From assembly GCF_006658505.1 (NCBI RefSeq), contig NZ_VFUZ01000037.1, positions 1 through 49,259 of the forward strand: 49,259 bases of DNA. Direction: 5' to 3'. Every line of letters begins with the position of its first letter. Position 1 is the first letter of the stretch. The translations under genes were made by a program, and so were the position numbers. The notes beneath the pieces were generated by a model. That model was not told the DNA's origin. It worked only from the letters and a program-made list of their open reading frames with translations, and did not search any database. Source of the stretch: Mesorhizobium sp. B2-4-15. Its GTDB lineage: Bacteria; Pseudomonadota; Alphaproteobacteria; Rhizobiales; Rhizobiaceae. Positions 1 to 6,831 of this stretch are shown here, in pieces.

Positions 1-245
1 CCGATGGCGATGATGCCGACGATCGACACTTGCAGGATGATGATCTGCAGGCGCGCCTCGTTGAAGATGCCGCTGACGTCGCTGCGCGTGTTGAACAGGA
101 AGCTGTCGCCGAGAAAGATGCGGCCGATCGCCTCGAAGATGACGACGAGAATGACGAGCGCCAGGAAAACGTTGAATTCGGCCGGCCATGTGCGCTTCTT
201 CGCGTCATAGCTGAGCCCGCCGACGCCATGAGATGTCTGTGCCAA
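1..245 (-). CDS. Sugar (inositol-type) ABC transporter permease, N-terminal part
   Basis: Only the first 81 or so residues lie in the window; the gene runs off the left edge. The reading frame gives a short charged N-terminus, then a hydrophobic stretch (FLALVILVVIFEAIGR) and a second one near the edge (LQIIILQVSIVGIIAIG). This is the start pattern of RbsC-type permeases of carbohydrate (CUT2) importers. I place the start at a TTG because a GGAGG lies about 10 bases upstream; no better ATG fits. It follows the periplasmic binding-protein gene on the same strand with a stem-loop between them, so it should be the membrane part of the same importer. The substrate (inositol) is inferred from the partner and from iolD and the regulator nearby. 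The cognate ATPase is not in the window unless it is the broken gene at 4.6 kb. Confidence 0.75.
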   Translation of the reverse strand, partial: MAQTSHGVGGLSYDAKKRTWPAEFNVFLALVILVVIFEAIGRIFLGDSFLFNTRSDVSGIFNEARLQIIILQVSIVGIIAI

Positions 246-301
246 TCCTCTATCCTCCGTCAGCCACGGCCTTCCTCGCGTCTTTCAGACGCTGAGAAGG
301 A

Positions 302-335
302 GAGCGGCGCTGCCCTTAGCGTGGGAGCGCCGCTC
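302..335 (-). promoter_or_regulatory. Intercistronic stem-loop between binding protein and permease
   Basis: A perfect 10-bp inverted repeat (GAGCGGCGCT at 302-311 and AGCGCCGCTC at 326-335) with a 14-base loop lies between the stop of the binding-protein gene and the start of the permease gene. There is no clear U-run. Such structures after binding-protein genes commonly stabilise the upstream mRNA or attenuate transcription so that binding protein exceeds permease. That role is inferred here. Confidence 0.6.
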
Positions 336-349
336 CGTATGTCCGCCGC

Positions 350-1291
350 TCAGTTCTTCTTCAGGAACTTGTCGATGTTGGCCGGTGTAACCAGCTGGAA
401 CGGGACGTAGACCTTGTGTTCCACCTTCTCGCCCTTGGCGAGCTTCAGCGCCGCGTCCAGCGCGCCCGCGCCCTGGCCGGCAGCGTCCTGGAACACGGTC
501 ACGGCAAGGTCGCCCGCCTGCATCGCCACAAGCGCGTCCTGGGTGGCGTCCACCCCACCGACGATCACGGTTTTCATGTCGATGTTGGCGGCCTTCATCG
601 CCTGGATGGCGCCGATGGCGCTTTCGTCGTTGTTGGCGATGACGCCGTCGAACTTCTTGCCTGTCGACAGCCAGTTGGTCATCAGGTTCTGGGCCTGGTC
701 GCGATCCCAGTTCGACGTCTGCTTGTCGATGATCTTGATGAAGTTGCACTCCGGGGTGGCGATGACTTCCTCGATGTCCTTGGTGCGCTGCACGGCGGCC
801 TGGTTGGAAAGCTCGCCCATGATCACATAGACATTGGCTTCCTTCTTGCCGGCTGCCTTGAACAGGCGGCAGACTTCCTTGGTTTCCAGCGTGCCGGAAT
901 CGGCTTCGTTCGAAGCGACGAAGGCCTGGTTGTCCGGCAGCGTGTTCACATTGACCGGCTCGCGATTGACATAGACCAGCGGGACCTTGGCGGCGGCGGC
1001 GGCGTCCGACATCGCCTGGGTGGCCGAGGTGTCGACCGGGTTGACGATGATGGCGTCGACGCCCGAAGCGGCGAAGTTCTTGATCTGGTCGAGCTGCTTG
1101 GCGACATCGTTCTGCGCGTCCTCGACCTGCAGCTCGACACCGCTCATGCCCTTGGCCTGCGCGATCATGCCATTGCGCAGCACGGTCAGGAAGTTGTCGT
1201 CGAACTTGGCCATCGATACGCCGATCTTGGCGGCCATGGCGGATGAACTCATCAGCGCCGCGAAGGCGACGCCCAAAAGCAGTTTCTTCAT
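350..1291 (-). CDS. ibpA: Periplasmic sugar/inositol-binding protein of an ABC importer
   Basis: The 313-residue product has a clear Sec signal peptide (MKKLLLGVAFAALMSSSAMA) followed by a type I periplasmic-binding fold (RbsB/IbpA class, Peripla_BP_4). It starts with KIGVSMAKFDDNF and shows the family landmarks GVDAIIVNPVDT, a ligand-loop YVNREP, IANNDESAIGAIQA and VGGVDAT. It would capture a cyclic polyol or sugar in the periplasm and deliver it to the permease downstream. Inositol is the favoured substrate because the gene lies beside an RpiR-type regulator and iolD and resembles alphaproteobacterial inositol-binding proteins; ribose-like sugars cannot be excluded. The ATG is preceded by a GGAGG-type site. 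The upstream region carries inverted repeats shared in part with the iolR-iolD gap, suggesting common repression. Confidence 0.85.
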   Translation of the reverse strand: MKKLLLGVAFAALMSSSAMAAKIGVSMAKFDDNFLTVLRNGMIAQAKGMSGVELQVEDAQNDVAKQLDQIKNFAASGVDAIIVNPVDTSATQAMSDAAAAAKVPLVYVNREPVNVNTLPDNQAFVASNEADSGTLETKEVCRLFKAAGKKEANVYVIMGELSNQAAVQRTKDIEEVIATPECNFIKIIDKQTSNWDRDQAQNLMTNWLSTGKKFDGVIANNDESAIGAIQAMKAANIDMKTVIVGGVDATQDALVAMQAGDLAVTVFQDAAGQGAGALDAALKLAKGEKVEHKVYVPFQLVTPANIDKFLKKN

Positions 1292-1475
1292 TGTGTTTCT
1301 CCTCCACTTTTGGTGTCCGGTTGCACCGATCTATCCGGAATCCCCGATCTCCCCGGGGAATCTCTCCCTGATATCGTTTCGGGTCCTGAAGCCACCATCC
1401 GGAGATTGGATGACAAATGAAAAGGATTGCCCCGCACTGAAGGAGCGGTCCTCCTTAACCGGTCCGCAACGATAA

Positions 1476-1499
1476 TTGCAGAACAGGGATATTCTGCAA
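1476..1499. promoter_or_regulatory. Candidate IolR/RpiR operator upstream of the binding-protein gene
   Basis: A perfect inverted repeat, TTGCAGAA-N8-TTCTGCAA, lies in the 384-base gap between the binding-protein gene and the RpiR-type regulator. The half-site TTCTGCAA recurs at 2686-2693 in the regulator-iolD gap. The rest of the 1292-1675 gap is AT-richer than its surroundings and contains several AATTCG/CGAATTG words but no gene that I can support. Assignment to the RpiR-type regulator is inferred from the shared half-site and location. Confidence 0.45.
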
Positions 1500-1675
1500 C
1501 GATTTGTGAGTCAATTCGTTTTCATTTTTCAAAACAGAGACACGAATTGCGAAACTCATTGCGAGGGCAGACCGCAACGTCTGCCTGTCTGCAATCGAAA
1601 TTATGCTGCCACCGCCAACATCTCTGTCATGCTGAGAGGCAAGAAGAGACCGGAAGCCAACCTGCGACGTAGGAG

Positions 1676-2626
1676 CTATTGCCCGGTGACTATCGGGATG
1701 CGCGGGTCAACGCCGTTGTTCTGCAAGCGCGCCGCCAGCGCTACGGTCAGCGCCTGGGCAAGGCACATCGGGGCTGCAAGCGATCTTGAGAAAGTGTATT
1801 CGTGCTCGGGCACCGCAAAAAGCACGCGTGCGCCCTTGGTCAGCGGCGACAAGGTGCTGTCCGAAATCGCCACGATGGGGATGCCCCTGCTGGCAACTTC
1901 TTCCACGACATTCACGACCTCGTTTGCATAGAAGCGAAACGACACCGCGAAAAGCACATCCTGCGGGCGGATCGCACGGGCCATATGCGTGGCCAGCCCG
2001 CCGCCAGGGTCCAGCAACGTGCATCGCTTGCCCAGCATCGTCAGGATGTAGCGCAGGAGTTCGACCACCGGCGCCGAGCGTAATTGCCCGATGAGATAGA
2101 TGACGTCGGCTTTCTCCAGAAGGTTGACGGCTTCGGCCAAGTCCTCCGGCGGGATAGCTGTCAGCATCTCCTGCAGCGAGGCGATATCACGGACCACCAG
2201 ATCGTGCATCAAAGCGAACTCACTGCGGTCGGTGCGCCCCCCCAGTTCCGTCTCCAGAGCCTTGATGCGCGCTTCAAAGCCGGGCGCCGCGGTGGACAAT
2301 CGCTTCTGGAAAAGGGTTTGAAGATCCTTGAACCCCTCATAGCCCAGTGCCTGGCCAAAGCGCACGAAGCTCGATGCGTGAACGCCGCTGCTTTCCGCGA
2401 TCGCGTTCACGGATCGCACCGCGACATCATTCGGGTTCTGCGTGAGGTACAAGGCAATCTTTTGGTATGACTTGCTCATTTGCTCATACCGATCGTGGAT
2501 CAAGCGGATGAGTTCCTCATAGTCCTTTGGCGCTTTGACTTTCTCTTCCACGACCAGCATCCTTGCAATTTTCGTTGCATGATGGCTTCTTTGCGCTGGG
2601 TTTACCAGCGGAGAATTCTGGCTCAA
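1676..2626 (-). CDS. iolR: RpiR/MurR family transcriptional regulator (IolR-like)
   Basis: The N-terminal part (to about residue 110) is an RpiR-type helix-turn-helix domain (MSKSYQKIALYLTQNPNDVAVRSV, then NAIAESSGVHASSFVRFGQALGYEGFKDLQ). The C-terminal part is a SIS sugar-phosphate-binding domain (VIYLIGQLRSAPVVELLRYIL, DVLFAVSFRFYANEVV, VAISDSTLSPL). In rhizobia the repressor of myo-inositol catabolism, IolR, belongs to this family and responds to a pathway intermediate. The gene is divergent from iolD and upstream of the binding-protein gene, the expected place for such a repressor. The longest frame begins at a TTG (2626); an ATG at 2560 would give a 295-residue protein and is a serious alternative. 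The iolR name is inferred from context rather than from a diagnostic residue. Confidence 0.8.
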   Translation of the reverse strand: MSQNSPLVNPAQRSHHATKIARMLVVEEKVKAPKDYEELIRLIHDRYEQMSKSYQKIALYLTQNPNDVAVRSVNAIAESSGVHASSFVRFGQALGYEGFKDLQTLFQKRLSTAAPGFEARIKALETELGGRTDRSEFALMHDLVVRDIASLQEMLTAIPPEDLAEAVNLLEKADVIYLIGQLRSAPVVELLRYILTMLGKRCTLLDPGGGLATHMARAIRPQDVLFAVSFRFYANEVVNVVEEVASRGIPIVAISDSTLSPLTKGARVLFAVPEHEYTFSRSLAAPMCLAQALTVALAARLQNNGVDPRIPIVTGQ

Positions 2627-2649
2627 AAAGCGGGGATCCGGCTCTGCCG

Positions 2650-2709
2650 TTGCAATCTATGCAATGGCACTTGCAAAAAAGTCAATTCTGCAATACGAAT
2701 TGAATTCGT
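2650..2709. promoter_or_regulatory. Inverted repeats in the divergent iolR-iolD control region
   Basis: The gap between the regulator and iolD holds three palindromic elements: TTGCA-N5-TGCAA (2650-2664), the half-site TTCTGCAA (2686-2693) also found in the binding-protein promoter region, and a 7-bp perfect inverted repeat ACGAATT-G-AATTCGT (2695-2709). These are good operator candidates for autoregulation and for repression of iolD. No footprinting is implied. Confidence 0.45.
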
Positions 2710-2748
2710 CATTCGGCATGATGTTGCCGCGATGCCCGGAGGAATCAA

Positions 2749-4590
2749 ATGTCAGTGGTCCGTCTGACCATGGCGCAAGCCCTGGTTCGCTATCTTTGCA
2801 ATCAGTTCACGATCGTCGACGGGGAGCGGGTACCGCTCTTTCCGGGCGTCTTCGCCATCTTCGGGCACGGCAACGTCACCTGCCTATCGGAAGCGCTGGA
2901 GGCGGTCCAGGACCGGTTGCCCACGTGGCGCGGGCAGAACGAGCAGTCGATGGCACTCGCCGCAATCGGTTTCGCAAAAGCCAAGCGCCGCCGCCAGATC
3001 ATGGTTGCCGCAACCTCGATTGGCCCCGGCGCCCTCAACATGGTCACCGCCGCCGGTGTCGCACATTCGAACCGTCTGCCGGTGCTGCTGCTCTCTGGCG
3101 ATACGTTCATCAATCGCCGCCCCGACCCAGTCATGCAGCAGGTCGAGCATTTCGGCAATCCGACCATCAACGTCAACGACGCCTTCAAGGCGGTTACTCG
3201 CTATTGGGACCGCATCGTTCATCCCGAAGGCATTATCTCCTCGCTGCCCCAGGCGGTCGCCACCATGCTGGATCCGGCCGATTGCGGTCCGGCATTCATC
3301 GCGCTGCCGCAGGACGTGCAAGAGATGGCCTGGGATTATCCGGAAGAATTCTTCGCCGAGACCGTGCATGCGATTCCGCGGCCGCGACCCGACGCCAGCC
3401 GGCTGGCCGAAGCAGTGAAGCTGCTGAAAGGGGCAAAGCGCCCGCTTATCATTTCCGGTGGCGGCACGCGTTACTCCGGCGCCGAGCAGGTGTTGGCCGA
3501 CCTCGCCCTGATCCACGGCATTCCGTTGTGTGAGACGATCGCCGGCAAAAGCACCGTCAGCCACAATCATCCCGCCTATGTCGGTCCAATCGGAATCGTC
3601 GGTTCGACCTCCGCGAACGCACTGGCCGCTTCGGCGGACGTGATCGTGGCCGTCGGCACGCGTCTGATGGACTTCACCACCGGATCCTGGAGCGCCTTCG
3701 CGAAGGACGCGAAATTCGTTTCCATCAACGCTGCCCGCTGGGACGCGACCAAGCACCGTGCCCTGGCGGTCGTAGGCGATGCCTTGGCCTCGCTCAATGA
3801 GGTGGGGGCGGCGCTGGAGGAGTGGCAGGCGCCAAAGGAATGGACCGAGAAGGGCCGCGTCGAATTCGCCAAGTGGAACAAGGCGCTGGACGGGTACCAG
3901 CAGCCGACCAACCAACCTGTTCCCAGCTACGCCCAGGTCATCGGCATCGTGAACGCTCGCGCAGGCGAGCGCGACCTGGTCATCACGGCCGCGGGCGGCT
4001 TGCCGGGCGAGGTTATGAAAAATTGGCGCGTCAAGGCGCCCAATACATTCGACTGTGAATTCGGCTTCTCGTGCATGGGTTACGAGATCGCCGCCGGCTG
4101 GGGTGCCGCGCTGGCGGATCCCACGCGAACCCCGATCGTGATGATCGGTGATGGCACCTACATGATGATGAACTCGGACATTTATTCCACGGTCCTGTCG
4201 GGCCACAAAATGGTGGTGATCGTCTGCGACAATGGCGGCTACGCCGTAATCAATCGCCTCCAGAATGCCAAGGGCGCTGCCTCCTTCAACAACCTGATCA
4301 AGGATTGTCGCGTCAAGGAGCCATTCAGCGTCGATTTTGTGAAGCACGCCGAATCGATGGGCGCGCTCACCCGGCGCGTCGACAGCCTCGCGGACCTCGC
4401 GCAAGCCGTCGATTGGGCCCTCGGAACAGACCGGACGACGGTCATCACGCTGGTGTCCGATGGTTTCACCTGGACGCCTGGCGATGCCTGGTGGGATGTG
4501 GGTGTGCCCGAGGTAAGCGCCAGGCCGCAGGTGCGGGAAGCGCACGCGGAACAGGCTCAAGCTCGCAGGAAGCAGCGCGTAGGCGTCTGA
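2749..4590 (+). CDS. iolD: 3D-(3,5/4)-trihydroxycyclohexane-1,2-dione acylhydrolase (IolD)
   Basis: This 613-residue protein is a thiamine-diphosphate enzyme of the inositol pathway. IolD opens the ring of 3D-trihydroxycyclohexane-1,2-dione to 5-deoxyglucuronate. Three ThDP domains are visible: the N-terminal PYR domain with catalytic-type Glu65 (RGQNEQSMALAAIGFAK), the central domain (LIISGGGTRYSGAEQVL onward), and the C-terminal PP domain with the cofactor motif GDGTYMMMNS...CDNGGYAVI. Length and N-terminal TMAQALVRYL are typical of IolD. The ATG has GGAGG six bases upstream. It is divergent from the RpiR-type regulator. Unusually, iolC, iolE and iolB do not follow; the next gene is a broken ABC ATPase. 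An iolE-like gene lies 22 kb away in a separate operon. Confidence 0.95.
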   Translation: MSVVRLTMAQALVRYLCNQFTIVDGERVPLFPGVFAIFGHGNVTCLSEALEAVQDRLPTWRGQNEQSMALAAIGFAKAKRRRQIMVAATSIGPGALNMVTAAGVAHSNRLPVLLLSGDTFINRRPDPVMQQVEHFGNPTINVNDAFKAVTRYWDRIVHPEGIISSLPQAVATMLDPADCGPAFIALPQDVQEMAWDYPEEFFAETVHAIPRPRPDASRLAEAVKLLKGAKRPLIISGGGTRYSGAEQVLADLALIHGIPLCETIAGKSTVSHNHPAYVGPIGIVGSTSANALAASADVIVAVGTRLMDFTTGSWSAFAKDAKFVSINAARWDATKHRALAVVGDALASLNEVGAALEEWQAPKEWTEKGRVEFAKWNKALDGYQQPTNQPVPSYAQVIGIVNARAGERDLVITAAGGLPGEVMKNWRVKAPNTFDCEFGFSCMGYEIAAGWGAALADPTRTPIVMIGDGTYMMMNSDIYSTVLSGHKMVVIVCDNGGYAVINRLQNAKGAASFNNLIKDCRVKEPFSVDFVKHAESMGALTRRVDSLADLAQAVDWALGTDRTTVITLVSDGFTWTPGDAWWDVGVPEVSARPQVREAHAEQAQARRKQRVGV

Positions 4591-4619
4591 CTTCGTCACA
4601 ATCCAAAGGTGAAATCTCA

Positions 4620-4956
4620 TGGCGTTTGTCGAGTTGCGCGACGTCGCGAAGAGGTATGGCTGAATCCCGTTCTCCAGGGTCTCAGCCTGTCCGTTGATCG
4701 TGGAGAAACTCTTGCCCTCGTGGGCGAGAATGGCGCCGAGAAATCGACCTTGATGCGCATTGTTGGCGGCTATGTGCCGCCGACCGCAGGCACCGGCTTG
4801 ATCGACGAACGTTCCCCCTTCCCGCGTCCATTCAAAGCGCCGAGGATGCCGGCATCGTCCTCATCCACCAGGAATTCTGCCTCGCGCGGACCTGACCGTG
4901 GGAGAGAATATTTTCATCGGCCGCGAACCGCGTCGCCATCTTCTCATCGACTATCG
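4620..4956 (+). pseudogene. Decayed sugar-ABC transporter ATP-binding protein (RbsA/IatA type), 5' part
   Basis: The remnant begins with an SD (AAAGGTG) and ATG reading MAFVELRDVAKRYG, then meets TGA. In another frame it continues as VLQGLSLSVDRGETLALVG with a Walker A in which the second Gly is changed (GENGAEKST), then IVGGYVPPTAG. In the third frame it continues as SAEDAGIVLIHQEFCLAR, and after a further shift as DLTVGENIFIGREPRR. At least three frameshifts and a Walker A substitution show that it cannot make an ATPase. It follows iolD by 29 bases on the same strand and would once have belonged to a carbohydrate importer, perhaps the one encoded at the left edge. Homology stops near 4956, where an unrelated fragment begins. 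Confidence 0.8.
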
Positions 4957-5078
4957 TGCGGTTCTGCGAGGAACGTGGCGCCGCGCATCAAATGCGGCAG
5001 GTGCAGGCGATTTGGGCTGATGACGAATATGAGCAATGGCGGCTGCACTGCTTCGCAGATCGGGCCGATAGTGCGCGG
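4957..5078 (+). pseudogene. Fragment related to the small SRAP-operon gene at 16.4 kb
   Basis: About 120 bases here match 16509-16630, the middle of an intact small gene in the SOS-type operon. In the frame that matters the fragment reads RFCEERGAAHQMRQVQAIWADDEYEQWRLHCFADRAD, against RFCDKMSAAPQIRRVQAIWPDGKYEEWRLHCFANQAD in the intact copy. It is joined directly to the end of the decayed ABC ATPase and lacks both ends of the gene. The junction near 4957 marks an old rearrangement. Confidence 0.75.
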
Positions 5079-5103
5079 CCCCTACAAAAAGGCGCCTCTC
5101 CAG

Positions 5104-5358
5104 CTAGGCCCTGCGACGCTTGGACAGCGCCCGCAAAAGGTCCGCCTCCTCCTGTATCCCGTCCTCAAAAACTCGGAAGACTTCCGCAGCCAGATATTTC
5201 CGCTGCTCCCTGTCTTTTTTGGCTAGCCGTCGTTCATGGCACAGTCGATTAAACACGCGCTGGAGCATCTCCAAATCAGCGGGACAATACACACCACTGC
5301 AATGCGACAACGACATGCCCGCCGCCCTAGCGAAGCTTATAAGTACTATCTCACACAA
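5104..5358 (-). CDS. Small helical hypothetical protein
   Basis: The product of up to 84 residues is charged and mainly helical (ADLEMLQRVFNRLCHERR, then YLAAEVFRVFEDGIQEEADLLRAL). It resembles the small rhizobial proteins with an L-x2-VF-x-x-L/I pattern followed by an 'aa-x-vi-r-y-G-x-x-d-x-x-L' helix; the gene at 13098-13292 shows the same pattern, so the two may be paralogues. Start is uncertain: the open frame begins at 5358, but an internal ATG at 5316 (MSLSHCSG) would also keep the conserved part. It lies among gene debris, so it may be cut off from its former partners. Function unknown. Confidence 0.5.
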   Translation of the reverse strand: MCEIVLISFARAAGMSLSHCSGVYCPADLEMLQRVFNRLCHERRLAKKDREQRKYLAAEVFRVFEDGIQEEADLLRALSKRRRA

Positions 5359-5550
5359 TGGGTTGGATGCGAAGAAAAACTGTGTCCATTATGGAACGGA
5401 TTCGGGGGACTATTGATCTCTGAGGTAGGTGGTCGACCCTTTAGAGGTGTAGCCGCTCGGAGGAAGCCCATCGCTTACGCTCATTAGCTGCGCCGGGCTT
5501 TCTGGATTCAGCAAGCTCAAGGCCAGCAGGTTCAACCAGGATCGAGCGGA

Positions 5551-5580
5551 AAGCCCCGCCGGCAGAGACCAGCGGGGCTT
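5551..5580. terminator. GC-rich hairpin
   Basis: AAGCCCCGC (5551-5559) pairs perfectly with GCGGGGCTT (5572-5580) across a 12-base loop. There is no strong U-run on either strand, so termination is plausible but unproven. No intact gene adjoins it. Confidence 0.4.
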
Positions 5581-5696
5581 AGGTTTGGGCGGATGGTTCA
5601 GGCGCCCGAGATTGGCACCGATACCACAATGACCTGGGCGGTGATGGGTCCGAGTGGGGACCTCCGGCAGTTCCCGCAGGCAGGACCCGCCCCGGG

Positions 5697-5868
5697 GGAC
5701 CGTTGAAGGAGTGACGATCCATCTTCCGAACTTGGTGATAGCGGAAATATTCCGAACGCATCGCATTGGCTGGCTGAGCTTGGCCCGCGCTCCTTCCGCA
5801 GGAGGCACGGGCCGGCCGAGTTGCCCTCGGCCAGCGGCGCGTCTTTGGGGGTGGCATCGCCGCCGCAG
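5697..5868. repeat. Dispersed repeat, copy A (second copy at 30302-30469)
   Basis: This 172-base segment is about 85 percent identical by eye to 30302-30469. Both begin GGACCGTTGAAGGA and end in CATCGCCGCCGCA. On the minus strand both read an open frame with AKLSQPMRCVRNISAI and KFGRWIV; on the plus strand both read HLPNL-IAE-FRTHRIG. I cannot tell which strand, if either, was coding. The rest of 5359-6124 shows no gene I can support. Confidence 0.75.
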
Positions 5869-5900
5869 TGCTAACAATCGACTGTCGGCGATGTTCCCCG

Positions 5901-5936
5901 AACAAACAAGAAGCCCGCTGCCGCGGGGCAGCGGGC
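5901..5936 (-). terminator. Rho-independent terminator, minus strand
   Basis: GCCCGCTGCC (5913-5922) and GGCAGCGGGC (5927-5936) form a perfect 10-bp stem with a 4-base loop. Read on the minus strand it is followed by TTCTTGTTTGTT. The gene it served is no longer recognisable; upstream on that strand lies the antisense side of the groEL scrap. Confidence 0.6.
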
Positions 5937-6124
5937 AAGGTGGGGAGTGTGCTGGGGTCAACCAGCACGGGTTAAACGGGCGGCAGCGGGGTTGGTTGCG
6001 GACGCGTGAACGAGCCTTTGCGTAAGGCCCCGCCTCTCACAGAACGTCAGGATGGAAATAGATTCCGTCCAAGCTACGCGACCAGTGAACGCCCGATTCG
6101 GCGAGACGTTGCGGCAGATGGTGG

Positions 6125-6322
6125 AAGGTCAAGCACAACCGGCAGATGCTGGGCCGCGCCAACAAGGTCGTGATCGAGAAAGAGAGCACGACCATTGTGA
6201 CGGCGTCCGCCGAAAGGAAGAAATCCAGGGCCGCGTTGCACAGATCAAGACGCAGATCGAGGAAACGACGTCGGACTATGACCGCGAAAAGCTGCAGGAG
6301 CGCTTGGCCAAGCTCGGCGCGT
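6125..6322 (+). pseudogene. groEL (chaperonin 60) internal fragment
   Basis: The fragment covers roughly GroEL residues 320-375. One frame reads KVKHNRQMLGRANKVVIEKESTTIV; after a frameshift another reads EEIQGRVAQIKTQIEETTSD and YDREKLQERLAKLG. These are hallmark GroEL strings (MLGRAKKV, ENTTIV, RVxQIKxQIEETTSDYDREKLQERLAKL). Neither end of the gene is present, so it is a non-functional scrap. Its presence suggests capture of a groEL copy (rhizobia carry several) and later decay. Confidence 0.85.
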
Positions 6323-6466
6323 CCCCGAGGGAGCTTGACTACGCCAGAAACAGGCGATCCGTCGCAAATTGTGCCGCATTGGCAAAAAGCGATGAAGCGC
6401 ATAAGGCAGCCGCATTGGCGAACGATGCCCAACCGCTCGCCAAGGCGGCCGTCGGCCGCTGGCTAC

Positions 6467-6820
6467 TCAGGCCGTGACATAAATGCCCCCGGCCTCGACG
6501 GTGACTGCGAAAGTCCGCGCGCGAACGGATGGGTTGACCAGAGCCGCACCTGACTTGATGTCGAATTCCCATCCGTGCCAGGCACAGCGAACGATTTCGT
6601 TCTCGCGGTGATAGATGAATTGGGGTCCCTCGACGGGAGCGGTCGTTCCGCATTGCGGCCCTTCGCAAAGCGGGGCGCCGCGGTGAGGGCAGACATTCAG
6701 CACCGCATGGAAACTGTCGCCAATCCGGAACACGCCGATCGACAGGCTGCGCACCTTGGCGATGAATGGCGTCCCGACCTGGATGTCGTCGGCGCGACAA
6801 ATATACGTCTTCTCGGCCAT
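6467..6820 (-). CDS. Rieske-type [2Fe-2S] ferredoxin
   Basis: The roughly 117-residue protein is a single Rieske domain. The two cluster motifs are seen: CPHRGAPLCEG (Cys and His ligands) and CAWHGWEFD (Cys and His ligands), with GGIYVTA at the end. It resembles the small soluble ferredoxins that feed electrons to ring-hydroxylating or other oxygenases. It may also act with the enzyme encoded just upstream. A GTG start at 6835 overlaps the upstream stop (GTGA), but the ATG at 6820 has GAGGA eight bases upstream and is preferred. It is co-transcribed with the amidohydrolase gene. No oxygenase or reductase lies beside it, so its partner is unknown. Confidence 0.85.
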   Translation of the reverse strand: MAEKTYICRADDIQVGTPFIAKVRSLSIGVFRIGDSFHAVLNVCPHRGAPLCEGPQCGTTAPVEGPQFIYHRENEIVRCAWHGWEFDIKSGAALVNPSVRARTFAVTVEAGGIYVTA

Positions 6821-6831
6821 CTCGGTCCTCG

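Noticed and set aside
416..1246. Long plus-strand frame opposite the binding-protein gene
   Set aside because: It is antisense to a clear signal-peptide protein; its composition is that of a shadow frame.
2884..4620. 578-codon minus-strand frame
   Set aside because: It is antisense to iolD, which has full family motifs; a high-GC shadow.
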